Origin: Peptostreptococcaceae bacterium
Lineage (GTDB): Bacteria > Bacillota_A > Clostridia > Peptostreptococcales > Anaerovoracaceae
Direction: 5' to 3'
Length of the DNA stretch: 5,879 bases
NCBI GenBank assembly: GCA_016650135.1
Contig: JAENWH010000136.1
Coordinates: forward strand, 1 to 5,879
Of this stretch, positions 1 to 5,879 are shown piece after piece. The notes under the pieces were generated by a model. The model had not been told where the DNA came from and did no database searches. It worked only from the letters and a program-made list of their open reading frames with translations. The first letter of the stretch is position 1, and each line of letters begins with the position of its first letter. Position numbers and translations under genes: made by a program.

Positions 1-20
1 CAAATCAAAAGAAAAACAAT

Positions 21-977
21 TTAGTATATATGTTTCCCATTCTCTAAAATCATTACATTATCAACCCAAACGGTTGGGTTATTAATGATGCAATCATAAT
101 GTATATCCGATTCTCGAGTACCGCCCATTGATACATTCATCCCAAAAGCTATATGTATTGTGCCCCAAACTTTTTCATCAACCAATGGGTGTCCAATTAT
201 CTTTGCAGAAGGGTTTGTTCCAATACCAAATTCTGCTATGCCATAAGCTTCATCATCCTTGTCCTCAAGGAATGACTTTAGATCTGCTGCACTTTCTTTT
301 CCATCTATTTTAATTATCCTGCCATCTTCTATAGTAATAACCACTTCATCCTTAACTGCCCCCAAATATCCTATACACCCATCTACAACAATTATTCCTG
401 TACCTTTATTTTCTATTGGTGCCAAATAGGCTTCTCCGGCAGGTAAATTCCCTGATGATCCCGCTTCTGTAAGCATTCCAGTATCCGCATGACCGTCTCG
501 CCCTTCAATAGATAGTGTGACATCCGTACCCTTTTGAGTAACAATGTGTACTTCTTTAGCAATTGTCAGCATACCGGCAAGCTTTTCAGTTACCTTTTTA
601 ATGAAAGTGTAATCAGTATTCAAGTAGTTTTCTGCTATATTGGTATTCATCATCGGCATCGAGGCTATTCTTGCGCCTTTCTCTGTAGCTGCTATGCGAG
701 CCTTTACGTGCGAATAACTCATTGATGTTATAAGGAATTCTACATCCGCTGATAACATCGCCTCTGAAACTGGTGCAGGTGGTTCACCTTTAGTCTGAAT
801 TGGAGCTTGGACAAATGTAGTATTGAATCCTTCTTCCCAACCAGCAACAGCAAAAGCATACCCTACATCAAATGTTTTTTCATCAGCAACAATGAGAAGA
901 CACTCCTCTTTTTTAGCTCCCATACAGTCGATTATAAGTTTTTTTGCAGCTTCAACAATATTTTGATTTATTAACAT
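21..977 (-). CDS. M29-like metalloprotein (aminopeptidase T / COG2309-type 'leucyl aminopeptidase')
   Basis: From the ATG at 977 the product has 318 residues, somewhat shorter than characterised M29 aminopeptidases (about 410). The C-terminal half carries the M29-type metal-site pattern: Glu182 in PAGEAYLAP, Glu249 in AEFGIGTNP, His275 in GTIHIAFG, and His293/Asp295 in IHYDCI. True M29 enzymes remove N-terminal amino acids from peptides using two metal ions. The same fold also includes NicX-type 2,5-dihydroxypyridine dioxygenases, so the fold does not fix the reaction. I see no signal peptide or membrane segment, so it is probably cytoplasmic. It is the last gene in view, 19 nt after kdgK, and ends 20 nt from the window edge with no terminator visible. 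Peptidase activity does not fit obviously with its sugar-acid neighbours; a hydrolase acting on an amide or lactone of the pathway substrate is a speculation. Family call firm, function open. Confidence 0.8.
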   Translation of the reverse strand: MLINQNIVEAAKKLIIDCMGAKKEECLLIVADEKTFDVGYAFAVAGWEEGFNTTFVQAPIQTKGEPPAPVSEAMLSADVEFLITSMSYSHVKARIAATEKGARIASMPMMNTNIAENYLNTDYTFIKKVTEKLAGMLTIAKEVHIVTQKGTDVTLSIEGRDGHADTGMLTEAGSSGNLPAGEAYLAPIENKGTGIIVVDGCIGYLGAVKDEVVITIEDGRIIKIDGKESAADLKSFLEDKDDEAYGIAEFGIGTNPSAKIIGHPLVDEKVWGTIHIAFGMNVSMGGTRESDIHYDCIINNPTVWVDNVMILENGKHIY

Positions 978-984
978 AATTCTA

Positions 985-990
985 CCTCTT
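985..990 (-). promoter_or_regulatory. Ribosome binding site deciding the M29-like gene start
   Basis: The minus strand reads AAGAGG, 7 nt before the ATG at 977. The longer open frame beginning at 1028 would overlap kdgK by 32 nt and add a charged, unconserved-looking 17-residue leader. The 977 start is therefore preferred. Confidence 0.7.
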
Positions 991-996
991 TTATTT

Positions 997-2022
997 TCAT
1001 CGTTGTACTCTTCCTGATCCATCTCCATTCATAAGTGTTTTTACTTCATCGACAGTAACCATATTAAAATCACCCTCAATAGTGTGTTTTAAACATGAAG
1101 AAGCTACTGCAAAATCCAAGGTTTGTTGACAATCCATTTCCTGAAGAAGTCCATAAATGATACCGCTCGCGAAAGAGTCTCCTCCGCCCACTCTGTCTAC
1201 TATATGGACATCATATTTAATGGATTTATAAAATTCCTTGCCATCATAAAGCAATGCCGACCACCCATTATCTGATGCGGATTTACTTTCCCTTAAGGTA
1301 ATTGCAACTTTTTCAAAGCCAAAATTTTCGACTAGTTTTACAGCAACTTGCTTATATCCTTCGTCACTTAACTCTCCTAATGTTATATCAGTCGACTCGG
1401 CCTTAATGCCAAAAACTTTATCTGCATCTTCTTCGTTTGCTATTGCTACATCAACATACTTCATAAGTTGACTCATAACTTTATTTGCTTTATCTGTACT
1501 CCAGAGGTTTTTTCTATAATTTAAATCACAACTTATTTTTATTTTTCTTTCTTTTGCTGCTTGGCATGCTTCTAAAGTTACCTCAGCAGCAGAATCACTA
1601 AGAGCTGGCGTTATTCCGCTAAAATGAAACCACTTTGCATCTTTAAATATTTCATCCCAATTAAATTCACCAGGCATTACTTTTGATATTGATGAATGTT
1701 TTCTATCATATATAACTTTCGAAGGTCGCTGTGAAGCGCCTGTCTCTAAGAAATATATTCCTAGTCGATCCCCATCCTTTATTATATTTTCTACGCCAAC
1801 ACCATACCTTCTCATTTCATTGATGGCTGACTGCCCCAATGGATTGTTAGGGACTTTCGTTACATAACTTGTATTCAGTCCAAAATTAGCAAGAGATACG
1901 CATACATTTGCCTCTCCACCTCCATATGTAGCCTCAAAAGTTGTAGTTTGAACAAACCTCTGAAATCTTGGTGTTGCTAATCTAAGCATTATTTCGCCAA
2001 AGCATATTATTTTTCCCGCCAT
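997..2022 (-). CDS. kdgK: 2-keto-3-deoxygluconate kinase (PfkB family)
   Basis: This 341-residue ribokinase-family enzyme phosphorylates KDG with ATP to KDPG, the substrate of the aldolase encoded just before it. Visible signatures: the N-terminal strand GEIMLRL (9-15), the GGGEANV sugar-binding segment (34-40), the KDG-kinase-type segments IYFLE (Tyr90) and VIYDRKHSSIS (Tyr105, Arg107), DLNYR (Arg170), and the PfkB signature DRVGGGDSFASG at 276-287 with catalytic Asp282. This set fits KdgK better than ribokinase or fructokinase. The start follows AAAGGAG by 7 nt. The gene ends in TGA at 997-999, 19 nt before the preferred start of the M29-like gene. The C-terminal tail MNGDGSGRVQR looks unstructured. 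Confidence 0.92.
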   Translation of the reverse strand: MAGKIICFGEIMLRLATPRFQRFVQTTTFEATYGGGEANVCVSLANFGLNTSYVTKVPNNPLGQSAINEMRRYGVGVENIIKDGDRLGIYFLETGASQRPSKVIYDRKHSSISKVMPGEFNWDEIFKDAKWFHFSGITPALSDSAAEVTLEACQAAKERKIKISCDLNYRKNLWSTDKANKVMSQLMKYVDVAIANEEDADKVFGIKAESTDITLGELSDEGYKQVAVKLVENFGFEKVAITLRESKSASDNGWSALLYDGKEFYKSIKYDVHIVDRVGGGDSFASGIIYGLLQEMDCQQTLDFAVASSCLKHTIEGDFNMVTVDEVKTLMNGDGSGRVQR

Positions 2023-2049
2023 ATTTAATCTCCTTTCAAGAATAAAATA

Positions 2050-2697
2050 TTACTCGATTCTTGCTGTTCTTACTGCTTCAACAAATGCCCTTGCAGTTTG
2101 AGTTACCAATGCATAGTCTCCCGTCTTAGCTCCTGCTGTCAATTCCCCTCCAACTCCAACTGCCACACATCCGGCTTTTATCCAGTCACCTACATTGCTA
2201 ATGGTCACGCCACCTGTTGGCATAATATTGGCATAAGGAATCGGTCCTTTGATTGCTTTAACCATACTTGGTCCAAAAACATTCCCTGGGAATAATTTAA
2301 CCACATCAGCACCAGCTTCCATTGCTTCAATAATCTCTTTAAGCGTCATGGCTCCAGGCATGCAGATTTTCTGATATCGATTGCAGAGCCTTACTACATC
2401 AAGGTTTAAATTCGGGCTTACTATATATTCAGCACCAGCTAACAATGCCACTCTTGCTGTCTCACTATCCAAAACTGTACCAGCACCAATTATAACTTCA
2501 TTGTTTGGATATGCTTTTTTTAGCTCTTTTATAACATCTATTGCCCCTGGAACCGTTAATGTTATTTCAATTGATTCAATACCGCCATTCTTTACAGCCT
2601 CCGCAATCTTGATTGCCTGTTCAGCATTTTCAGCTCTCACAACCGCTACTACCCCATTATCAAGCATACGCTTTAATGTATTATATTTTTCAATCAT
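2050..2697 (-). CDS. eda: 2-keto-3-deoxy-6-phosphogluconate (KDPG/KHG) aldolase
   Basis: This 215-residue class I aldolase splits KDPG to pyruvate and glyceraldehyde-3-phosphate, the last step of the Entner-Doudoroff and uronate routes, in the cytoplasm. Evidence: Glu44 in EITLT (catalytic acid/base), GAGTV at 71-75, the Schiff-base Lys134 in VVKLFPG, PTGGV at 160-164 and a phosphate-loop-like GVGGEL at 181-186. The length equals the family norm. The phosphate-binding Arg of E. coli Eda (Arg49) is Thr48 here, as in the Bacillus KdgA type, so this alone does not argue against a phosphorylated substrate. The start is well supported by AGGAGG 7 nt before the ATG. The kinase that makes its substrate follows 27 nt downstream. 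Activity on 4-hydroxy-2-oxoglutarate (KHG) is also possible for this family. Confidence 0.93.
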   Translation of the reverse strand: MIEKYNTLKRMLDNGVVAVVRAENAEQAIKIAEAVKNGGIESIEITLTVPGAIDVIKELKKAYPNNEVIIGAGTVLDSETARVALLAGAEYIVSPNLNLDVVRLCNRYQKICMPGAMTLKEIIEAMEAGADVVKLFPGNVFGPSMVKAIKGPIPYANIMPTGGVTISNVGDWIKAGCVAVGVGGELTAGAKTGDYALVTQTARAFVEAVRTARIE

Positions 2698-2740
2698 TAA
2701 TAAACCTCCTTTTAAATTAGTTATATTGTGGAATCAAATC

Positions 2741-2753
2741 TACTATTATAGTA
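2741..2753 (-). promoter_or_regulatory. Possible internal promoter -10 hexamer inside a small inverted repeat
   Basis: The 72-nt gap between the aminotransferase and the KDPG aldolase is the longest in the window. On the minus strand it carries an exact TATAAT (complement of 2745-2750) inside a perfect dyad, six bases each side of one central base. No good TTGACA-like -35 is seen at 16-18 nt; the best is an AT-rich TAAATA. In AT-rich DNA this can arise by chance, so it is only a candidate secondary promoter with a possible operator. Confidence 0.22.
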
Positions 2754-2769
2754 AATAAAAAGTGGATAT

Positions 2770-3930
2770 TTAAATGCTACCTTCTATATATAACTTTATT
2801 CTTTTCATTGCTTCCTTCAGATTCTCTTGGCTATTAGCATAAGATAATCTCAAATACCCTTCTCCACAGCTTCCAAAGGCTGATCCTGGTATGGTAATTA
2901 CTCCTGCCTTTTCCAAAAGTTCATTCGCTACTGAAAAAGAGTCTTTACCAAGGCTTTTAATGTTCGGAAACGCATAGAAGGCTCCTTTTGGTTTATAACA
3001 ACTAATTCCATTTATATCATTTAATCCAGCAATAACAATGTCTCTTCTTACTTTATAGATTTCTGTCATTTCATTCGCTCGATCCATAAGACTTAATGCC
3101 TTTATAGCTGCATACTGTGATACCTCACTAACACATGCAACTAGGTTTTCTTGTAATCTTGTCATTTTTTCGATTATTTGTCTGTTTCCTGTTGCGAATC
3201 CCACTCTCCACCCTGTCATTGCAAAAGATTTGGAAAAACTGTTTACAACTAAAGTTCTTTCCTTCATTCCTGGTAATGATGCTATTGAATAATGACGAGT
3301 CCCATCGTATAAAAGAGTGCTGTAAACTTCATCGGAGATGACTAAAAGGTCATGCTCAATTACCAACTCAGCGATTTCCTTCAAGTCATCATACTCTAGG
3401 ACTGCCCCTGTAGGATTATTTGGGAAATTCAGTATAATTATCTTTGTCCGATCAGTAATTTTTTTCTTAATGTCTTTTGCAGTTATTCTAAACTGATTTT
3501 CTTCATATGTTGGTACAGGTACAGCTACCCCTCCAAAATATTTAATCTGAGATAAATAGTTTAGCCACTGTGGGTCTTGTACCAAAACCTCATCACCAGG
3601 AGAAATAGTAACCATTAAACCCAATGCCAGTCCACCCATACCTCCAGTGGTAACAATAATTTCATTTTCAGGATCAATATCAATATTAAATGCACCAAGG
3701 TATTTAGATATTTTTGATCTAAGCGCGATGATTCCTTCATTCGCAGTATAATGGGTTTTCCCAGACCTTAGTGCAATGCAACCTTCTTCTATTATTTCAC
3801 TTGGCGTATCAAAATCAGGCTCACCAATTCCCATGTTTATAGCTCCCGGGAAAAATCTTGCCCTATCAAACATAGCTCTGATAGCACCTTGCTGTAACTC
3901 CATCGCCCTTTCATTAAGAAAATTCCTCAT
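2770..3930 (-). CDS. Class I/II PLP-dependent aminotransferase (aspartate/PatA-like fold type I)
   Basis: This 386-residue enzyme has the typical length and order of fold-type I aminotransferases. It moves an amino group between an amino acid and a 2-oxo acid through pyridoxal phosphate. Visible landmarks: GIGEPDFDTP (34-43), HYTANEGI (60-67), the NNPTG motif (171-175), the PLP-binding Asp200 in SDEVY, the Schiff-base Lys234 in SFSKSFAMTGWR with Arg242, and Arg361 in YLRLSYA, which binds the substrate carboxylate. It most resembles the Bacillus PatA-like branch, whose members take aspartate, aromatic or other amino acids, so substrate cannot be read from sequence. The usual G-A-S/T segment near 97 is GGMGG and the ring-stacking position is Trp122. 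It starts 33 nt after the aldolase stop, with AGAAGG 10 nt before the ATG. In this operon it could aminate pyruvate made by either aldolase, or deaminate an amino-acid substrate to feed the pathway; both are inference. Confidence 0.88.
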   Translation of the reverse strand: MRNFLNERAMELQQGAIRAMFDRARFFPGAINMGIGEPDFDTPSEIIEEGCIALRSGKTHYTANEGIIALRSKISKYLGAFNIDIDPENEIIVTTGGMGGLALGLMVTISPGDEVLVQDPQWLNYLSQIKYFGGVAVPVPTYEENQFRITAKDIKKKITDRTKIIILNFPNNPTGAVLEYDDLKEIAELVIEHDLLVISDEVYSTLLYDGTRHYSIASLPGMKERTLVVNSFSKSFAMTGWRVGFATGNRQIIEKMTRLQENLVACVSEVSQYAAIKALSLMDRANEMTEIYKVRRDIVIAGLNDINGISCYKPKGAFYAFPNIKSLGKDSFSVANELLEKAGVITIPGSAFGSCGEGYLRLSYANSQENLKEAMKRIKLYIEGSI

Positions 3931-3963
3931 GAATAATCAACCTTCTTTCTAATAGTCATATAT

Positions 3964-4722
3964 TTATTTAATGTTCTTCACAATATCCTTACACTTCTCG
4001 AAAATAATCCCCACATCAACAGAGTATGATATGTATTTTACGCCTAAAGCCATCCATTTTTTACCAGTATCAATATCGTCTACAAATGTGCCCACTAGTT
4101 TTCCATTGGCAGTTGCTGACTTTATAACTTTTTCCATCATTTCTAATACTTTAGGATGACTAACTTGTCCCGGCACCCCTAATGATTGAGATAGGTCATA
4201 AGGGCCTAAGAAAATAACATCTATACCCTCTACAGTCAATATTTCTTCTATATTTCTAACTCCTTCTTCGCCCTCAATATGGATAATAACCATCGTTTTT
4301 TCGTTTGCGCTCTTAAAATATGAATTTTTATCCATAGATGTATACTGCGCTGCTCTGACGAATCTACATACTCCTCTCTCTCCATTAGGTGAGAATTTGG
4401 CAGCTTTTACGACTCTAAGCGCATCATCCTTATTACTTATTTGTGGAACCTGTACAGCATCAGCACCTATGTCCAACGCCCTGGATATCATCACAGGGTC
4501 ATTATCTGATACCCTTATAACTGCAGACATTCCCGTCAACTTCGCAGCTCTAACCATGTCCTCTGCTTTTAGTATGTCCAATGGCCCATGCTCGCAATCA
4601 ATTATCACATAGTCAAAACCAGCAAGTCCCATAATTTCAACAATTGCAGGACTTGGTAGTTTTAAAAAAGGACCTACTACACATTTGCCTTCTCTTAGTT
4701 TATCCTGTATACTATTGCTCAT
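3964..4722 (-). CDS. HpcH/HpaI-family class II (metal-dependent) 2-keto-3-deoxy acid aldolase
   Basis: This is a 252-residue cytoplasmic TIM-barrel aldolase, the usual size for the family. Members cleave 2-keto-3-deoxy or 4-hydroxy-2-oxo acids to pyruvate plus an aldehyde, using a divalent metal. Visible motifs: DCEHGP with the catalytic His at 45; IRV with the pyruvate-binding Arg at 70; GADAVQVPQ at about 86-94; metal ligands Glu150 (in HIEGEEG) and Asp176 (in LGPYDLS). His45 and Arg70 fall on the same numbers as in E. coli HpaI when the ATG at 4722 is used. An earlier in-frame ATG at 4731 directly abuts the AAGGAG ribosome site with no spacing, whereas 4722 lies 9 nt from it, so I chose 4722. 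The residue two before the metal Glu, Gln in E. coli HpaI, is His148 here. The gene begins 19 nt after the flavoprotein stop and precedes the aminotransferase. The substrate (KDG, keto-deoxyglucarate, a 4-hydroxy-2-oxo acid or other) cannot be decided. Confidence 0.88.
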   Translation of the reverse strand: MSNSIQDKLREGKCVVGPFLKLPSPAIVEIMGLAGFDYVIIDCEHGPLDILKAEDMVRAAKLTGMSAVIRVSDNDPVMISRALDIGADAVQVPQISNKDDALRVVKAAKFSPNGERGVCRFVRAAQYTSMDKNSYFKSANEKTMVIIHIEGEEGVRNIEEILTVEGIDVIFLGPYDLSQSLGVPGQVSHPKVLEMMEKVIKSATANGKLVGTFVDDIDTGKKWMALGVKYISYSVDVGIIFEKCKDIVKNIK

Positions 4723-4731
4723 TTTCCTCAT

Positions 4732-4737
4732 CTCCTT
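4732..4737 (-). promoter_or_regulatory. Ribosome binding site deciding the aldolase start
   Basis: The minus strand reads AAGGAG here. It touches the ATG at 4731 with zero spacing but sits 9 nt before the in-frame ATG at 4722. This supports the shorter protein beginning MSNSIQDK. Confidence 0.7.
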
Positions 4738-4741
4738 ATGT

Positions 4742-5879
4742 TTATCCGTTATTCTTCATAATATATAGATCTTCAAGCCCTTTCTTCGTTAAATACATTA
4801 TAGGGTCTTTAACTTCTATTTTGCTCTTAATATCCCAGCTTACCATTCCCGCATAACTGATATCTCCAATAAATACAAATCCTACAACATGGCCTTCTTT
4901 GAGTACGATTTTTCTGTATATCTTTTTAATTGCATCATTTCTAATATTAACCTCACACTCAGATATTTCATTATCCTGTATTTGGCCAACTGATATAAAA
5001 GGAACACCATAAAAAACCACCGAATTCATGCTAAGACCGCCGGTGTATTCCCGGTCTATTCCAAGAATACTATAGGCCGCCACCTTACCTTGATACATGG
5101 CGTCAGGCCACAGGGTAAAAGTATTTGAATCATCGCTTAGCAGACTTGAGGATTGAGCAACATCTCCTGCTGCGTATATACTGTCTACTGACGTTTTCAT
5201 CTGATTATTTACTAATATTCCATTATCCACCCTTATATCAGTGTCACAGGTCATGGAAATATTAGGTGTTACACCCTTCCCTACAACTACAAAATCAGCA
5301 TAAAAGTACTGACCATCCATTAATTTCACACCTGATACATTTCCTGCATTTTCATCTATATTATCTATTTTTGCGTTTAAAACTATTTTTATACCATTCT
5401 CTTCAAATAATTGTTTTACTAGTTCTGATGAATGTTTATCCATGACTCTTGATAAAACTCTTTCAGATTCTACCAGTATTGTTACATCTTTGACTAATTT
5501 TTTTATTGCCGCTGCCGCCTTGAGGGCTACTAGACCACCTCCAATTAGAATACAACTTGAAGACTGTTCTACCTTATCCTTAATAGCCACGGCATCCTCA
5601 AAATCTCTAAGATCAAAAATACCCCCTAAATCCGCCTTTACATTTTTTAGTTTTATTGCAGATGCACCTGAAGTGATGATAAGATTATCATATTCAATGC
5701 TACCAAACTCATCTACAAACACACGTTTTAATTGCGTGTCCAAGCTTATAACCGTTCCTCTAACTATTTTGAGTCTTTTGTTTTCTATAAAAGACTTGTC
5801 CACAAAGCTTAAATCCTCCATGTTTATTTCGCCTGCTATATAATTTGGAAGAAGGACCCTTGAATAAAAATAGTTGGTA
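4742..5879 (-). CDS. NAD(P)/FAD-dependent oxidoreductase, NirB/rubredoxin-reductase type (N-terminus missing at window edge)
   Basis: This is a flavoprotein that should transfer electrons between NAD(P)H and a protein or small-molecule partner. The frame is open to the right edge. The 19 codons before the ATG at 5821 encode a stretch containing YSRVLLPNYIAGEI, the conserved first-domain segment of this family, so 5821 is not the true start and roughly 40 N-terminal residues, with the first FAD Rossmann motif, are off-window. Counting from that ATG: LIITSGASA at 47-55 (the usual ATGA-like FAD segment); an NAD-binding fold with GGGLVA at 94-99 and an acidic E118 that suggests NADH; IYAAGDVA at 215-222 with the FAD-binding Asp 220; then the WPDAMYQG segment and a C-terminal domain (FVFIGD, 315-320). 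The position of the redox cysteine in CoA-disulfide reductase and NADH peroxidase is Val here, which argues against those enzymes. It is the first visible gene of the operon, and its partner may be encoded upstream. The family call is firm; the substrate is unknown. Confidence 0.85.
   Translation of the reverse strand, partial: TNYFYSRVLLPNYIAGEINMEDLSFVDKSFIENKRLKIVRGTVISLDTQLKRVFVDEFGSIEYDNLIITSGASAIKLKNVKADLGGIFDLRDFEDAVAIKDKVEQSSSCILIGGGLVALKAAAAIKKLVKDVTILVESERVLSRVMDKHSSELVKQLFEENGIKIVLNAKIDNIDENAGNVSGVKLMDGQYFYADFVVVGKGVTPNISMTCDTDIRVDNGILVNNQMKTSVDSIYAAGDVAQSSSLLSDDSNTFTLWPDAMYQGKVAAYSILGIDREYTGGLSMNSVVFYGVPFISVGQIQDNEISECEVNIRNDAIKKIYRKIVLKEGHVVGFVFIGDISYAGMVSWDIKSKIEVKDPIMYLTKKGLEDLYIMKNNG

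Noticed and set aside
1..20. Possible terminator after the M29-like gene
   Set aside because: Only 20 nt are available; they are T-rich on the minus strand but contain no hairpin stem.
2554..2569. Loss of the Arg49-equivalent in the KDPG aldolase as a sign of altered function
   Set aside because: Bacillus KdgA-type enzymes also have Thr at this position, so it is a normal subfamily difference.
2381..2758. 125-codon plus-strand open frame opposite eda
   Set aside because: It lies opposite the conserved KDPG aldolase, has no family resemblance, and its Ser/Ala/Ile-rich composition is what a complement of this gene would give.
3931..3963. Possible regulatory element between aldolase and aminotransferase
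   Set aside because: The 33-nt spacer contains only a weak AGAAGG ribosome site; no dyad or promoter-like pair is seen.
5442..5843. 133-codon plus-strand open frame opposite the flavoprotein
   Set aside because: It is antisense to a clearly conserved FAD/NAD-binding protein, has low-complexity Ser/Thr/Leu composition and no recognisable domain.
21..5879. Sulfoglycolytic (sulfo-Entner-Doudoroff) operon, suggested by the HpaI-type aldolase
   Set aside because: The kinase and Eda-type aldolase point to ordinary KDG/KDPG, and no sulfoquinovose dehydrogenase, sulfogluconate dehydratase or sulfonate exporter is present in the window.

Overview
The window holds six tightly packed genes, all on the minus strand, so transcription runs from high to low coordinates. 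The DNA is AT-rich, the ribosome binding sites are strong AGGAGG-like sequences, and the proteins resemble low-GC Gram-positive families. I infer a Firmicute, most likely an anaerobic clostridium-like organism, from style and content only; no marker gene is present.

In order of transcription: (1) 5879-4742, the 3' part of a pyridine-nucleotide/FAD oxidoreductase of the NirB/rubredoxin-reductase type, whose N-terminus lies beyond the right edge; (2) 4722-3964, an HpcH/HpaI-type metal-dependent 2-keto-3-deoxy acid aldolase; (3) 3930-2770, a class I PLP aminotransferase; (4) 2697-2050, a KDPG/KHG aldolase (Eda/KdgA type, Schiff-base); (5) 2022-997, a PfkB-family 2-keto-3-deoxygluconate kinase (KdgK); (6) 977-21, an M29-like (aminopeptidase T-type) metalloprotein. 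The gaps are about 19, 33, 72, 27 and 19 nt. No convincing terminator or regulator gene is visible, and both ends of the operon appear to lie outside the window.

The recognisable core is the lower Entner-Doudoroff/uronate route: KdgK phosphorylates 2-keto-3-deoxygluconate (KDG) to KDPG, and Eda splits KDPG to pyruvate and glyceraldehyde-3-phosphate. What is unusual is the company. A second, unrelated pyruvate aldolase could split an unphosphorylated keto-deoxy acid. An aminotransferase could act on the pyruvate or on another 2-oxo acid. The flavoprotein probably moves electrons between NAD(P)H and an iron-sulfur partner encoded upstream. The M29-like protein has no obvious role in sugar-acid breakdown. 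I read this as a catabolic operon for a sugar acid or modified sugar acid whose exact substrate cannot be deduced from the window.

Two start codons are better placed internally than at the first ATG of the open frame (genes 2 and 6), and the flavoprotein frame remains open to the window edge. There is no gene-free stretch longer than 72 nt. I see no RNA genes, CRISPR, insertion sequences or large repeats.
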